A stretch of DNA of 64,000 nt from Nocardioides kongjuensis. GTDB taxonomy: Bacteria > Actinomycetota > Actinomycetes > Propionibacteriales > Nocardioidaceae. The position numbers and the translations under genes were made by a program. The notes under the pieces were generated by a model. It had not been told where the DNA came from and did not search any database. It worked only from the letters and a program-made list of their open reading frames with translations. How positions within the stretch are numbered: position 1 is the first letter of the stretch; each line of letters begins with the position of its first letter. Of this stretch, positions 24,510 through 33,057 are shown piece after piece. The stretch lies in assembly GCF_013409625.1 (NCBI RefSeq), contig NZ_JACCBF010000001.1, positions 868,001-932,000 on the forward strand, read 5' to 3'.

Positions 24510-25847
24510 ATGACGAGATGGTGCGGCCCCGACGAGGCCGGGTACGACGAGCAGCGCGCTGTGTTCAACGCCATGATCGACAAGCGGCCGCGCGTCATCG
24601 CAGCCTGCTCCGGACCCGCGGACGTCAGGGAGGCGCTCGATCGCGCGGCCCGCGACGGGCTCGCGGTCGCGGTGCGCTCGGGCGGCCACTCGGTGGCCGG
24701 CCAGTCGACCAACGACGACGGCCTGGTGGTCGACGTACGCCCCATGAAGGGGGTCGAGATCGACGTCGCCGCCCGCCGCGCGCGGGTCGGCGCGGGCTGC
24801 ACGTGGGGCGAGCTCGACGCGGCCGCCCAGGAGCACGGGCTGGCCACGACCGGTGGCCGGATCTCCTCGACCGGCGTCGCGGGGCTGACCCTCGGCGGCG
24901 GCTCCGGTTGGCTGGAGCGCCAGTACGGCCTCAGCTGTGACAACCTGCTCGCCCTCGAGCTGGTCACCGCCGACGGCCGCGAGCTGCGCGCCGACGAGAC
25001 CCAGCACCAGGACCTGCTCTGGGCGAGCAAGGGCGGCGGCGGCAACTTCGGTGTCGTGACCGCGCTGGAGCTCCGGCTGCACCCGGTCGGCCCGACGATC
25101 ATCGGCGGGCTGATGCTGTGGCCGCTCGACCGCGGCCCGGAGGTCGCCCGCGTCTTCCGGGACTGGGCGGCCGGCGCGCCCGACGAGCTCGGCACCGCGC
25201 TCGTCGTGATCAGCGGACCGCCCGAGGAGTTCGTCCCCGCGCACCTGCAGGGCCAGCCCCTGATCGGCCTCGCCGTGTGCTGGAACGGCGACCACGCTGT
25301 CGGGAACGACCTGGTCCAGGTGATGCGAGACCTCGCCCCGGCGGTCGACCTGGTCGGCCCGATGCCCTACACCGCGTTCCAGTCGATGCTCGACCAGCCG
25401 GCGGGTCTGCGGCAGTACTGGAGTGCCGACTACCACGACAGCTTCCCCGACGACGCCCTCGACGTCTTCCTCGACGCCGGTGCCCGCCGTCCCTCCCCGA
25501 TGAGCCAGCACCTGCTGCTCCCGTGGGGCGGCGCGCTGGCCCGCATCGACGCCGACTCCACACCGCTCAACCAGCGTGCCGCCCGTTGGGTCAGCCACCC
25601 GTTCGCGACCTGGCTCGACGAGTCCGAGGACGCCGCCAACATCGGCTGGGTCCGCGACTACCGCCGGGCGAACGCCCCGTTCACCACGGGCGGGGTCTAC
25701 CTCAACTTCATCGGCGACGAGGGCGACGAGCGGATCCGCGCGGCCTTCGGTGACAAGTACGAGCGCCTCGTCGCCATCAAGTCGGAGTACGACCCCGACA
25801 ACGTCTTCGCGGGCAACCAGAACATCCGTCCGCGTGCCACCGTCTGA
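24510..25847 (+). CDS. FAD-linked oxidase with BBE domain
   Basis: 445 residues. FAD-binding type 4 domain at about 30-200: VAVRSGGHSVAGQSTNDDG contains the histidine that carries covalent FAD, and GVAGLTLGGGSGWLERQYGL follows. The last 50 residues (ANAPFTTGGVYLNFIGDEGD, EYDPDNVFAGNQNI) are the berberine-bridge-enzyme C-terminal segment. Such oxidases act on sugars, oligosaccharides or secondary metabolites using oxygen. ATG at 24510 behind AGGAGG. The cupin gene follows by 14 bases, suggesting cotranscription. Confidence 0.88.
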   Translation: MTRWCGPDEAGYDEQRAVFNAMIDKRPRVIAACSGPADVREALDRAARDGLAVAVRSGGHSVAGQSTNDDGLVVDVRPMKGVEIDVAARRARVGAGCTWGELDAAAQEHGLATTGGRISSTGVAGLTLGGGSGWLERQYGLSCDNLLALELVTADGRELRADETQHQDLLWASKGGGGNFGVVTALELRLHPVGPTIIGGLMLWPLDRGPEVARVFRDWAAGAPDELGTALVVISGPPEEFVPAHLQGQPLIGLAVCWNGDHAVGNDLVQVMRDLAPAVDLVGPMPYTAFQSMLDQPAGLRQYWSADYHDSFPDDALDVFLDAGARRPSPMSQHLLLPWGGALARIDADSTPLNQRAARWVSHPFATWLDESEDAANIGWVRDYRRANAPFTTGGVYLNFIGDEGDERIRAAFGDKYERLVAIKSEYDPDNVFAGNQNIRPRATV

Positions 25848-25861
25848 GCAGAGGAGAAGCC

Positions 25862-26215
25862 ATGTCCGACAAGCAGAGCATCGACACCCCGCACGAGCGT
25901 CGTGCCTTCCAGGACCACGGCCACATGGACGTCGTCACCCTCGGCGACTTCACCCTGGGCCGCGGCACCTTCGAGCCCGGCTGGCGCTGGTCGAACGACG
26001 TCAAGCCGATCGCCGGCACCGACTCCTGCCAGGTCCACCACACCGGGATCTGCCTCTCCGGCCGGATGACCATCAAGCCCGACGACGGCGAGGAGTTCAG
26101 CATCGGCCCCGGCGACGTCATCGACCTCGACCCGGGGCACGACGCCTGGACGGACGGCGACGAGGCCTGCGTCATCCTCGACACCGGCGTGGCGGCGTAC
26201 GCCAAGCCGAGCTGA
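25862..26215 (+). CDS. Cupin-fold protein
   Basis: 117 residues forming one cupin barrel: HHTGICLSGRMTIKPDDGEE corresponds to the first cupin box and GPGDVIDLDPGHDAWTDGDE to the second. The metal ligands are only partly canonical, so it may be a binding rather than catalytic protein. An AGAGGAGAAG ribosome site precedes the ATG. It lies 14 bases behind the BBE oxidase and probably serves the same process. Confidence 0.78.
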   Translation: MSDKQSIDTPHERRAFQDHGHMDVVTLGDFTLGRGTFEPGWRWSNDVKPIAGTDSCQVHHTGICLSGRMTIKPDDGEEFSIGPGDVIDLDPGHDAWTDGDEACVILDTGVAAYAKPS

Positions 26216-26293
26216 GGCGGCGACTGGGAGACGCCCTGCCGGCACCGGTTCTGACTGATTCCTGCATCGGCAGGCCCTGGGCCGATCGTCCTC

Positions 26294-26305
26294 TACGTTC
26301 TGCCC
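26294..26305 (+). promoter_or_regulatory. TACGTT -10 box, probable leaderless start for MFS gene
   Basis: TACGTT at 26294-26299 ends 6 bases before the ATG at 26306 and no ribosome site is visible, so the transporter mRNA probably starts at or beside its start codon. No clear -35 was found. Confidence 0.4.
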
Positions 26306-27628
26306 ATGGTCGACGAGCTGCCCGCGCGGATCCGTCGCGGCTACGCGCTGGGCGGTGTCGCCACGGGCGTCTACGGCACGGTGCCGTCCCTGCTGCTGAT
26401 GCCCTACCTCACCGAGGAGCTGGGCGTCGGCGCCCTGCTCGCCGGGCTCGTGGTGTTCGCGCCCAAGGCCTGGGACGTCGTCTGCAACCCGCTGGCCGGC
26501 CGCCTCAGCGACCGGGTGCGACGCCGCGACCGCCGCCGGCCCTTCCTCCTGGTCGCCGGCCCGCTCATGGGAGTGGGCCTCGCGTTCGTCTTCACCGGGC
26601 CGAGCGCGCCCTTCCTGCTCGCCCTGGCGTGGGTGCTGCTCGCCAACCTGGTCGCCGCGACGGCGTACGCGTTCTTCCAGGTGCCCTACCTCGCGATGTC
26701 GGCCGAGGTCACCGGCGACTGCGGCGTGCGCACCCAGATGATGGCGTGGCGGGTGGGCGTGGTGACCACCGCGATCGCGGTCTCCGGGGTGGTGGCGCCC
26801 TGGCTGGCGACGACCGCGGGCGGCTACCGCACGATGGGTGTCCTCGCCGGACTCGTCGTCCTCGCCGGCTCGCTGGCCGTGTGGTGGTGCACCCGCGGCG
26901 CACCCGTGGTCCGGGCCGAGAGCGCCGGGGGAGGACTGCGGGACCAGCTGCGGATCGTCCTCGGCAACGCCCACGCGCGAGCGCTGATCACCGCCCTGGT
27001 GCTGCAGGCCGCGGGCACGAGCATGCTCCTCGCCGCGGTGGCCTACGCCGCCCGGGTGCTCCTCGGTGACACCGCCACCGGCAGCTACCTGTTCGCCGCG
27101 TTCGTGCTGCCCGGCGTCCTGTCCGCACCGGTGTGGGCCCGGCTCGGTCGCCGGCACGGCAAGAAGGCCGGCGACCTGGTCGCGACGGCCGTCCTGGCCT
27201 GCGGCCTGGTCGCGATGCTCGGCGCCTGGTCCGGCAGCCTGGCGTGGTGCCTGGTCTGGTCGGCCGTCACGGGGGCCGGGTACGCCGGCATCCAGGTCTT
27301 CCCGCTCGCGATGCTCCCCGACGTCGCCGCCCACGACGCCCGCACCTCCGGGCACAACCGGATCGGCCTGTTCTCCGGCGTCTGGGCCGGCTGCGAGCTG
27401 CTCGGCTTCGCCCTCGGACCAGGGCTGCTCGGCGTGGTGCTGGCGGTCGGCGGCTACGAGGGCGGCCTCGACGCGTACGACACCCCGGCGCGGCTCGCCG
27501 TCCTCGCCGGCACCTCCGTCGTGCCATCCGCGCTGGTGCTGGTCAGCCTCGCCGCGATCCGCGCCTACCGCCTGGACGAGGCGCTGCGCGACGTCCCGTC
27601 CGGTCCAGCACCTGCCCCTGTCGCTTGA
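26306..27628 (+). CDS. MFS transporter of the GPH/MelB type
   Basis: 440 residues with about 12 transmembrane segments. LSDRVRRRDRRRPFLLVAGP after helix 2-3 and the helix 5 region AYAFFQVPYLAMSAEVTGD match glycoside-pentoside-hexuronide:cation symporters. The substrate is unknown; an organic acid or sugar is usual. The ATG at 26306 has a -10 box directly upstream. Its last 86 bases overlap the convergent AsnC-type regulator gene. Confidence 0.85.
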   Translation: MVDELPARIRRGYALGGVATGVYGTVPSLLLMPYLTEELGVGALLAGLVVFAPKAWDVVCNPLAGRLSDRVRRRDRRRPFLLVAGPLMGVGLAFVFTGPSAPFLLALAWVLLANLVAATAYAFFQVPYLAMSAEVTGDCGVRTQMMAWRVGVVTTAIAVSGVVAPWLATTAGGYRTMGVLAGLVVLAGSLAVWWCTRGAPVVRAESAGGGLRDQLRIVLGNAHARALITALVLQAAGTSMLLAAVAYAARVLLGDTATGSYLFAAFVLPGVLSAPVWARLGRRHGKKAGDLVATAVLACGLVAMLGAWSGSLAWCLVWSAVTGAGYAGIQVFPLAMLPDVAAHDARTSGHNRIGLFSGVWAGCELLGFALGPGLLGVVLAVGGYEGGLDAYDTPARLAVLAGTSVVPSALVLVSLAAIRAYRLDEALRDVPSGPAPAPVA

Positions 27629-28580
27629 CCGGGCGCAGCACGGTCAGCCGGCTGCGCACCTGCCAGCCCGGAGACAGCACGGCGAGCTCGGCCTCGATGC
27701 GGGGCAGCTGACCGAGCGAGGCCAGCCGGACCCCGAGGGTCAGGTTGCCGGCTCCGACCGTCTGCACGCAGCGGTGCACCGCTGCGTGCCCGGCCAGCGC
27801 CCGACCGGCCCGGTCGGGGTCGTCCGCCTCGACCTCCAGCAGCACGCCACGACCCAGGGCCGCGGCGGGCGTCGCCAGGTCGCAGCCCAGCTGGATCACG
27901 CCCGAGCGCAGCGCCCGGTCCAGGCCGCGTCGTACCGTCGGCTCCGAGCCGCCCACCCGCGCCGCGAGCTCCTGCCCGCTGAGCCGGGCGTCGTCGCCGA
28001 GCGCCGCGAGCAGCTCGTCGACCAGGCCGGCACGCGGCGGTGTGGGTCGCGGCTCGTCGGTGCGCGGGAGCAGCGCGCGCCGCTGCGAGGCCGAGCAGAT
28101 CCCCAGGCGCCACCCGGCGTCCTCGGCGTGGACGGCGGCGACGACCCGGCGCTCCACGACGTCGGCACCGCACAGGCCCGCGAGCTCGTCGACGCGCTGG
28201 TGGACCTCGGCCAGTCCCGCACCGAGCACCACGACACCGAGGTCGGCCGCGCCCGACAGCAGGTCGACCGTGTGCGCCCAGTCCGGCGCCGCCGCGCGCT
28301 GGGCTGCCTCCTCGGCCGCACCGGGCGCCGTGCGCAGCAGCGCGAGCGTCGCGTCGACGTACGGCGTGAGCCGGGCCGCCGACGGCCGGACCACCCACCA
28401 GGCCAGGCGCTCCTCGTGCAGCCGCCGCCAGCGGCGGGCCGCGGTCACCGCGTCGATGTCGAGGACCGAGGCGATGGTCGTCCACGGCGCCCGCGGGTTC
28501 ACCTGCAGCGCGTCGATCAGCGCGAGGTCGATCTCGGGCAGGATCTCGAGGTGACCGATCCCGTCATCGATGGACGTCAT
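27543..28580 (-). CDS. Tandem AsnC/Lrp-type transcriptional regulator (second copy)
   Basis: 345 residues with two Lrp/AsnC units, the same design and length as the protein at 7257-8294. The first HTH region begins at about residue 18 (IDLALIDALQVNPRAPWTTI) and the second at about 200 (LSGQELAARVGGSEPTVRRG). ATG at 28580. It is divergent from the M28-like/lipase-like pair across 87 bases and is their best candidate regulator; its 3' end also overlaps the MFS transporter by 86 bases. Sequence identity to the first copy is low outside the HTH, so they probably sense different ligands. Confidence 0.82.
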   Translation of the reverse strand: MTSIDDGIGHLEILPEIDLALIDALQVNPRAPWTTIASVLDIDAVTAARRWRRLHEERLAWWVVRPSAARLTPYVDATLALLRTAPGAAEEAAQRAAAPDWAHTVDLLSGAADLGVVVLGAGLAEVHQRVDELAGLCGADVVERRVVAAVHAEDAGWRLGICSASQRRALLPRTDEPRPTPPRAGLVDELLAALGDDARLSGQELAARVGGSEPTVRRGLDRALRSGVIQLGCDLATPAAALGRGVLLEVEADDPDRAGRALAGHAAVHRCVQTVGAGNLTLGVRLASLGQLPRIEAELAVLSPGWQVRSRLTVLRPVKRQGQVLDRTGRRAAPRPGGRRGSRRG

Positions 28581-28654
28581 GTGAGCAGTCTTGCCCATCC
28601 CCGGCCAGGTGATGTCGGTTTCCGTCGCCCGGAGGCCACGCCGTGACGAGGTCC

Positions 28655-28667
28655 TAGGGTCGTCGAC
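28655..28667 (+). promoter_or_regulatory. TAGGGT -10 box, probable leaderless start for M28-like gene
   Basis: TAGGGT at 28655-28660 lies 7 bases before the ATG at 28668, the spacing expected when transcription starts at the A of the start codon. No Shine-Dalgarno sequence is seen. Confidence 0.5.
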
Positions 28668-30119
28668 ATGAGGCAGCGCACCGCCGACGTGGCCGACGTC
28701 GACCAGCTGATGGCGACCATCGAGGACCTGGTCGCGCTGGCGCCGCGCGCGACGGGGACGCCGGGCGGCGAGCAGGCCGCGGCGTACGTCGTCGACCGGT
28801 TCCGCCGCGCCGGCCTCGACGAGGTGTGGGTCGAGGAGAGCGACTCGTTCGCCTGGGAGGCCCTGTCGACCGCGCTGTCGGTCGACGGGGACGAGGTCGC
28901 GTGCGCGGCGATCCGGCACTGCGCGCTGACCGGCCACGAGCAGGTCGGCCCCCTCGGAACCGGTCCCGACGGCGTCGAGGCCGAGCTCGTGGACATCGGC
29001 GCCGACGGCGTCGGCGACCACGACGTCGCCGGCCGGATCGTGCTCTTCGACCTGACCTTCGACCTGCCGCAGTGGGCGCTGCTGCCGCTCAGCGAGTACG
29101 TGCACGACCCCGGCCGGCGGATGCTGAACCGTGAGGCGCTCGGCTCGCGCAACCCCTACATCACCTCGCTCACCCGCACGATGCGCGACGCCGCGGCCGC
29201 CGGCGCGCTCGGGGTGGTCGGCGTGCTGCGCGACTACCCGGAGTCGCTCGGCTACCACAACGAGTACTACCGCCGGACCCTGCTGACCCTGCCCGGCGTG
29301 TGGATCACCCGCAGCGCGGGGGATGCCCTGCGTCGCCGGCTGCACGCCGGCTCCGTCGCCTCGCTGCGGCTGGTCGCCGAGCGCCGACGGGTCACCGCCC
29401 GCACCGTGGTCGGCGTGCTGCACGGAGCATCGCCGGAGACGGTCATGGTCCAGTCCCACCACGACTCGATCGGCCCCGGCGCGGTCGAGGACGCCAGCGG
29501 TACGGCGGAGGTCGTCGCGCTCGCCGAGCACGCCGTCGACCGCGCGCGGTCGGGCCGTCCCTGGGCCAAGACGCTGATGTTCGTCACCTTCGACAGCCAC
29601 TTCACCGGCTACCAGGCGCACCGGGACTTCGCCCGCCGCTACACGATCGACCCCGACTCGCCGTACCGGCTGGCGCTCAACCTGACCGTCGAGCACGTCG
29701 GGCTCCGCGCCCGTCGTACCTCGGACGGGGCATTCGAGACGCTCGACCACAGCGAGCCGCGCGCGTTCTTCGAGAACGTCTCGCTGCCGATGAAGCTCGC
29801 GCTGGTCCGCGCCGTCCGCCGCCACGGGCTCGGCGCGACCTCGGTGCTCAACGCCGGCCTGCTGGAGTTCACCCTCGACGGCATGCCCACCGACGCGTCG
29901 TTCACCTTCACCGCCGGCGTCCCCACGATCAGCCTGGTCTCCGGCCCGCTCTACCTGTACGACGACGCCGACACCCTCGACAAGATCGACGTCGACCAGC
30001 TGGTCCCCGTCGCGAACGCCTTCGCCGACCTGATGGCCTTCGCCGACGGGCGCGCCCCGGGGCGGCTCGGGATGGTCCCGCGTGCCGTGCGCAGGCGCCT
30101 GCCGCGGGGGCGCTGGTGA
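28668..30119 (+). CDS. M28-like peptidase-fold protein with altered active site
   Basis: 483 residues. The fold and part of the metal site match M28 aminopeptidases: QSHHDSIGPGAVEDASGTAE (about 262-281) gives the first His and Asp ligands. The usual Glu-Glu pair that follows the next strand is replaced by FVTFDSHFTGYQ (about 303-314), and the final His before DTLDKID is Asp (YDDADTLDKID). It may therefore be a non-peptidase or have different metal chemistry. A PA-like insert around residues 100-200 is likely. The stop overlaps the downstream hydrolase start by 4 bases. Probable control by the divergent double AsnC regulator. Confidence 0.75.
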   Translation: MRQRTADVADVDQLMATIEDLVALAPRATGTPGGEQAAAYVVDRFRRAGLDEVWVEESDSFAWEALSTALSVDGDEVACAAIRHCALTGHEQVGPLGTGPDGVEAELVDIGADGVGDHDVAGRIVLFDLTFDLPQWALLPLSEYVHDPGRRMLNREALGSRNPYITSLTRTMRDAAAAGALGVVGVLRDYPESLGYHNEYYRRTLLTLPGVWITRSAGDALRRRLHAGSVASLRLVAERRRVTARTVVGVLHGASPETVMVQSHHDSIGPGAVEDASGTAEVVALAEHAVDRARSGRPWAKTLMFVTFDSHFTGYQAHRDFARRYTIDPDSPYRLALNLTVEHVGLRARRTSDGAFETLDHSEPRAFFENVSLPMKLALVRAVRRHGLGATSVLNAGLLEFTLDGMPTDASFTFTAGVPTISLVSGPLYLYDDADTLDKIDVDQLVPVANAFADLMAFADGRAPGRLGMVPRAVRRRLPRGRW

Positions 30120-31180
30120 GCGCGGTCGTCGCCCGCGAGCCGGCGCGGGGGCGGGCGGCGCTCGCCGCGGCGGGGGAGTCGTGGCGGGTGTCGTACCCCT
30201 CGGGACGCTCCGTGCTCACCGGGCTGGTCCACCTGCCCGCCGGCCCTCCGCCCGCCGGCGGCTGGCCGGTCGTCACCTACGGGCACATGACCACCGGCGG
30301 CAGCGACCGCTCGGCGCCCAGCGCCGCTGTCGACGGGCACCCGGAGCTGCGGCGGATGACCCAGGGCGACGCCTTCGTCTCACAGCTGCTGGGGCGGCGG
30401 ATCGCGGTCCTGCAGCCCGACTACGAGGGCCTCGGCAGCCCGGGCCCCCATCCGTACCTGGTCGGTCCCGCCCTGGCCACCTCCGTGCTCGACCTGCTCG
30501 TGGCCGCGCGTGCGTCCTTCGACCTGTCGCACCGCTGGGTCTCCGCGGGGCACTCCGAGGGTGCCGTCGCCGCCCTGCACGCCGCCGCTCTCGGCGCTCC
30601 GGCCGGTTTCTCGCTGGCGGGGTGCGCCGTGTTCGCCCCCGTCACCCGGATGGACCAGACCATCGGTCTCTCCCTGCGCTGGCCGCTCACCCCGCCCGGC
30701 TTCGGCGTCGTCCCCGCCCTCGTCGCCCTCATGATCGAGGGCGCCGCCACCGTCGATCCCGATCTGGCCGTGCTGGTGGACGGCGACGGCCTCAGCGACC
30801 GCGCCCGCCGGCTGTGGCCCCAGCTCCGCGAGCGCACCCTCACCGAGCTCGCCCACCGCTCCTCCTTCGGCGGCCTCGCCCCCGGTGCGCTGCTCGGAGC
30901 CCGCGGGGACGTCGTACGGGACCGGTTGCTGGGCTCCCTGCGCACCCACGACGTCGCCCGGCTCGCGCTGCCCACCGGGATGCCGCTGCGCATCGACGCC
31001 GCCGCCGCCGACGAGGTCGCCCCGTTCTGGCTGACCCGTTCGCTGGTCCGCGGCTACCGCGAGTCCGGCCTGCGGGTCGAGCCGCACTGGTGGCGCACCG
31101 GTCACTCCGGGGTGCTCGCCCCCGGTCGGGCGCCGCAGCCGGCCGCTGCGTGGGTGGCCGGGCTGCTCGTGCCCCGTTGA
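30116..31180 (+). CDS. Alpha/beta hydrolase, secretory-lipase-like
   Basis: 354 residues. WPVVTYGHMTTGGSDRSAPS gives the oxyanion region, VLQPDYEGLGSPGPHPYLVG is typical of LIP-type lipases, and SAGHSEGAVAALHAA carries the nucleophile elbow GHSEG. The C-terminal HWWRTGHSGVLAP supplies the catalytic His. There is no clear signal peptide. It is translationally coupled to the M28-like gene (GTGA overlap), so both probably act on the same ester or amide substrate. Confidence 0.78.
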   Translation: MSAVVAREPARGRAALAAAGESWRVSYPSGRSVLTGLVHLPAGPPPAGGWPVVTYGHMTTGGSDRSAPSAAVDGHPELRRMTQGDAFVSQLLGRRIAVLQPDYEGLGSPGPHPYLVGPALATSVLDLLVAARASFDLSHRWVSAGHSEGAVAALHAAALGAPAGFSLAGCAVFAPVTRMDQTIGLSLRWPLTPPGFGVVPALVALMIEGAATVDPDLAVLVDGDGLSDRARRLWPQLRERTLTELAHRSSFGGLAPGALLGARGDVVRDRLLGSLRTHDVARLALPTGMPLRIDAAAADEVAPFWLTRSLVRGYRESGLRVEPHWWRTGHSGVLAPGRAPQPAAAWVAGLLVPR

Positions 31181-31261
31181 CCCGCTGTATCAACCCGCCT
31201 CCCCGCGACTCCTCTCTGCATGAGCGGTGCCGCCGGCACCGCGCGAGCGAGGAGACAGGCG

Positions 31262-32443
31262 ATGACAACACAGGACGCACCGTTCTCGCAGCGCGAGCTG
31301 TGGGAGCGTGACGACGTGCCGGTCGGTGACGACCAGCGGCCGTGGGGCTACGTCACCGAGTCGGCCCGGCTGCTGATGCCGGCCGACGGGGCCGAGGGTG
31401 AGGTCCGGCTGCGCGATGCGGGGGAGCAGTTCGCGGGTCTCCCGGTGCTGCACGCGGACCGCCTGCTGCTGCCCGGCGTGCCGGGGCGGGACGCCAACCT
31501 CGGGGAGGCGCTGACGCGCAGCCTCGCCGAGCGGGCGGAGGCGGCCCTGGTCCGCGACCGTCGTACGCCGCGCGATGCCCGGGGCGAGATCGGTGCCCCG
31601 TACCGGCCCCGTGGCGTGCCGTCGGGCATGCACCCGAAGGTCGTCAGCTCGCTGCGCGACACCGCGTTCGGCCTGAACGCACGCGGGACCCGCACACGAC
31701 TGTCGAACCACAGCACCATCATCGGCGGCGAGTCGCGGTCGCTGGTCTACCCCGACGCCTACCCCTACACCGCGGTCTGCAAGCTCTACGTCTACCACCA
31801 GGCGACGCCGGGCGGAGCGTGGATCTACGACAGCGAGGCGACCGGCTACATGATCGGCCGGAGCACGATGATGACCAGCGGCCACGTCCAGCCCAACGCC
31901 GGCTCCGGCTGGATGATCAAGGTCGTCCCGGCCTGCTGGAACGGCCAGTCGGTGTTCGGCGCAGGCTTCCTGAGCTACGTGTCGGGCTACTGGTCGTGGA
32001 ACTCCGACTCGGGCAGCGACATCAAGATCTGCGGCCTCTACGACCCGATCGGCGACCGCACGGGCTACTTCGGCTACCGCCACTACAGCTCGTCGTGGGA
32101 GGACGGTGACTACTGGACGATGGCCGGCTACCCCTACGACATCAGTCTCGCCTCGATGTCGCACGAGACCGCGATCGCCGTGCGTGACGACGACGACGGC
32201 GACGACATCAACGTCAACGGCTCCACCTACGACACCACCCAGGTCGAGAGCGACGCCGACGAGGCGTCCGGTGCGTCCGGTGCGCCGCTGTGGGGGTGGT
32301 GGGACGACGGCCCGTACGCGATCGGCGTCCACCACGGCGTGGAGTACGACGGCACGCTCTTCGGCACCGAGACCTACTCGTGCGCCTCCGGCGGCGACGG
32401 GTTCGTCGCTGCTGCGGGCTGGGGCCGCAGCATGTGGGGGTGA
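31262..32443 (+). CDS. Trypsin-like (V8-type) serine protease without signal peptide
   Basis: 393 residues. The second half looks like a V8/glutamyl-endopeptidase chymotrypsin fold: MTSGHVQPN carries the presumed catalytic His (about 209), SGSDIKICGLYDP the Asp (about 252), and EASGASGAPLWGW the Ser (about 341), where the usual GxSGGP reads GASGAP. Residues 1 to about 140 are a polar, charged pro-region with no hydrophobic signal sequence or lipobox, so the export route is unclear. ATG at 31262 is preceded by GAGGAGACAGG. The 3' end overlaps the convergent membrane protein gene by 70 bases. Confidence 0.75.
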   Translation: MTTQDAPFSQRELWERDDVPVGDDQRPWGYVTESARLLMPADGAEGEVRLRDAGEQFAGLPVLHADRLLLPGVPGRDANLGEALTRSLAERAEAALVRDRRTPRDARGEIGAPYRPRGVPSGMHPKVVSSLRDTAFGLNARGTRTRLSNHSTIIGGESRSLVYPDAYPYTAVCKLYVYHQATPGGAWIYDSEATGYMIGRSTMMTSGHVQPNAGSGWMIKVVPACWNGQSVFGAGFLSYVSGYWSWNSDSGSDIKICGLYDPIGDRTGYFGYRHYSSSWEDGDYWTMAGYPYDISLASMSHETAIAVRDDDDGDDINVNGSTYDTTQVESDADEASGASGAPLWGWWDDGPYAIGVHHGVEYDGTLFGTETYSCASGGDGFVAAAGWGRSMWG

Positions 32444-32895
32444 GGTGCCCCGGTCGTCGCCGGGGCCGGCGTGGTGCGCGGCCAGGTCCAGGCACAGCGA
32501 AGGACGAGCGCGAGCAGGGCGAGCTCCAGCACGACGCCGAGGCCGTAGAAGAACAGCCAGTCCGCTCCCACCAGGTTGAACGCCGTGACGGGGACGTAGA
32601 GCGAGGCCACGACCAGGTTCGCGGTGCGGCTCGCCCGGGCGGGCAGCGTCATCGACAGCACGATCATGAGGATCGGGATGGCGACCAGGGTCAGCGCCGC
32701 GGCCGAGAAGGTCTGGGAGAGGTCGAACTCGAAGACCCTGCCGTCCAGGATGTCCTCGACGACGCCGGGGGTGAAGAAGTTGAGGATGTCCACGTAGGCG
32801 TACAAGAACATGAAGGCGGTCCACGTCGCGGCGAGGCTGGCACGCACCGGGACCGGCTCGTCGTGCAGTGGGGCGGTGGGGTTGGTTGCGCTCAT
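32374..32895 (-). CDS. DUF6326-like four-helix membrane protein
   Basis: 173 residues with four transmembrane segments (about 22-42, 65-85, 95-115 and 118-138) and a proline/alanine-rich C-terminal tail that lies in the stretch overlapping the protease gene. SLAATWTAFMFLYAYVDILN and the following FFTPGVVEDI resemble the DUF6326 family. Function unknown. ATG at 32895. The 162 bases between it and the divergent histidine kinase hold the kinase promoter. Confidence 0.65.
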   Translation of the reverse strand: MSATNPTAPLHDEPVPVRASLAATWTAFMFLYAYVDILNFFTPGVVEDILDGRVFEFDLSQTFSAAALTLVAIPILMIVLSMTLPARASRTANLVVASLYVPVTAFNLVGADWLFFYGLGVVLELALLALVLRCAWTWPRTTPAPATTGAPHPHMLRPQPAAATNPSPPEAHE

Positions 32896-33045
32896 CGGGT
32901 CTCCGTGGTCGTGGTGGTGGTCGGTGGGTCCACGATCGCCGGGCCCGGCGGCGCAGGGCATCGGCCGCGGGGCCGCGGTCGCCCCGGCCGATGGCACGGT
33001 CCCTCTCTCGTACTTTCGGCGGGTATGCCGGGGCGCGTCGATCCC

Positions 33046-33057
33046 TAGGCTGGGGCC
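33046..33057 (+). promoter_or_regulatory. TAGGCT -10 box, probable leaderless start for histidine kinase
   Basis: TAGGCT at 33046-33051 ends 6 bases before the GTG at 33058. No ribosome site is present, consistent with a leaderless transcript. Confidence 0.45.
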
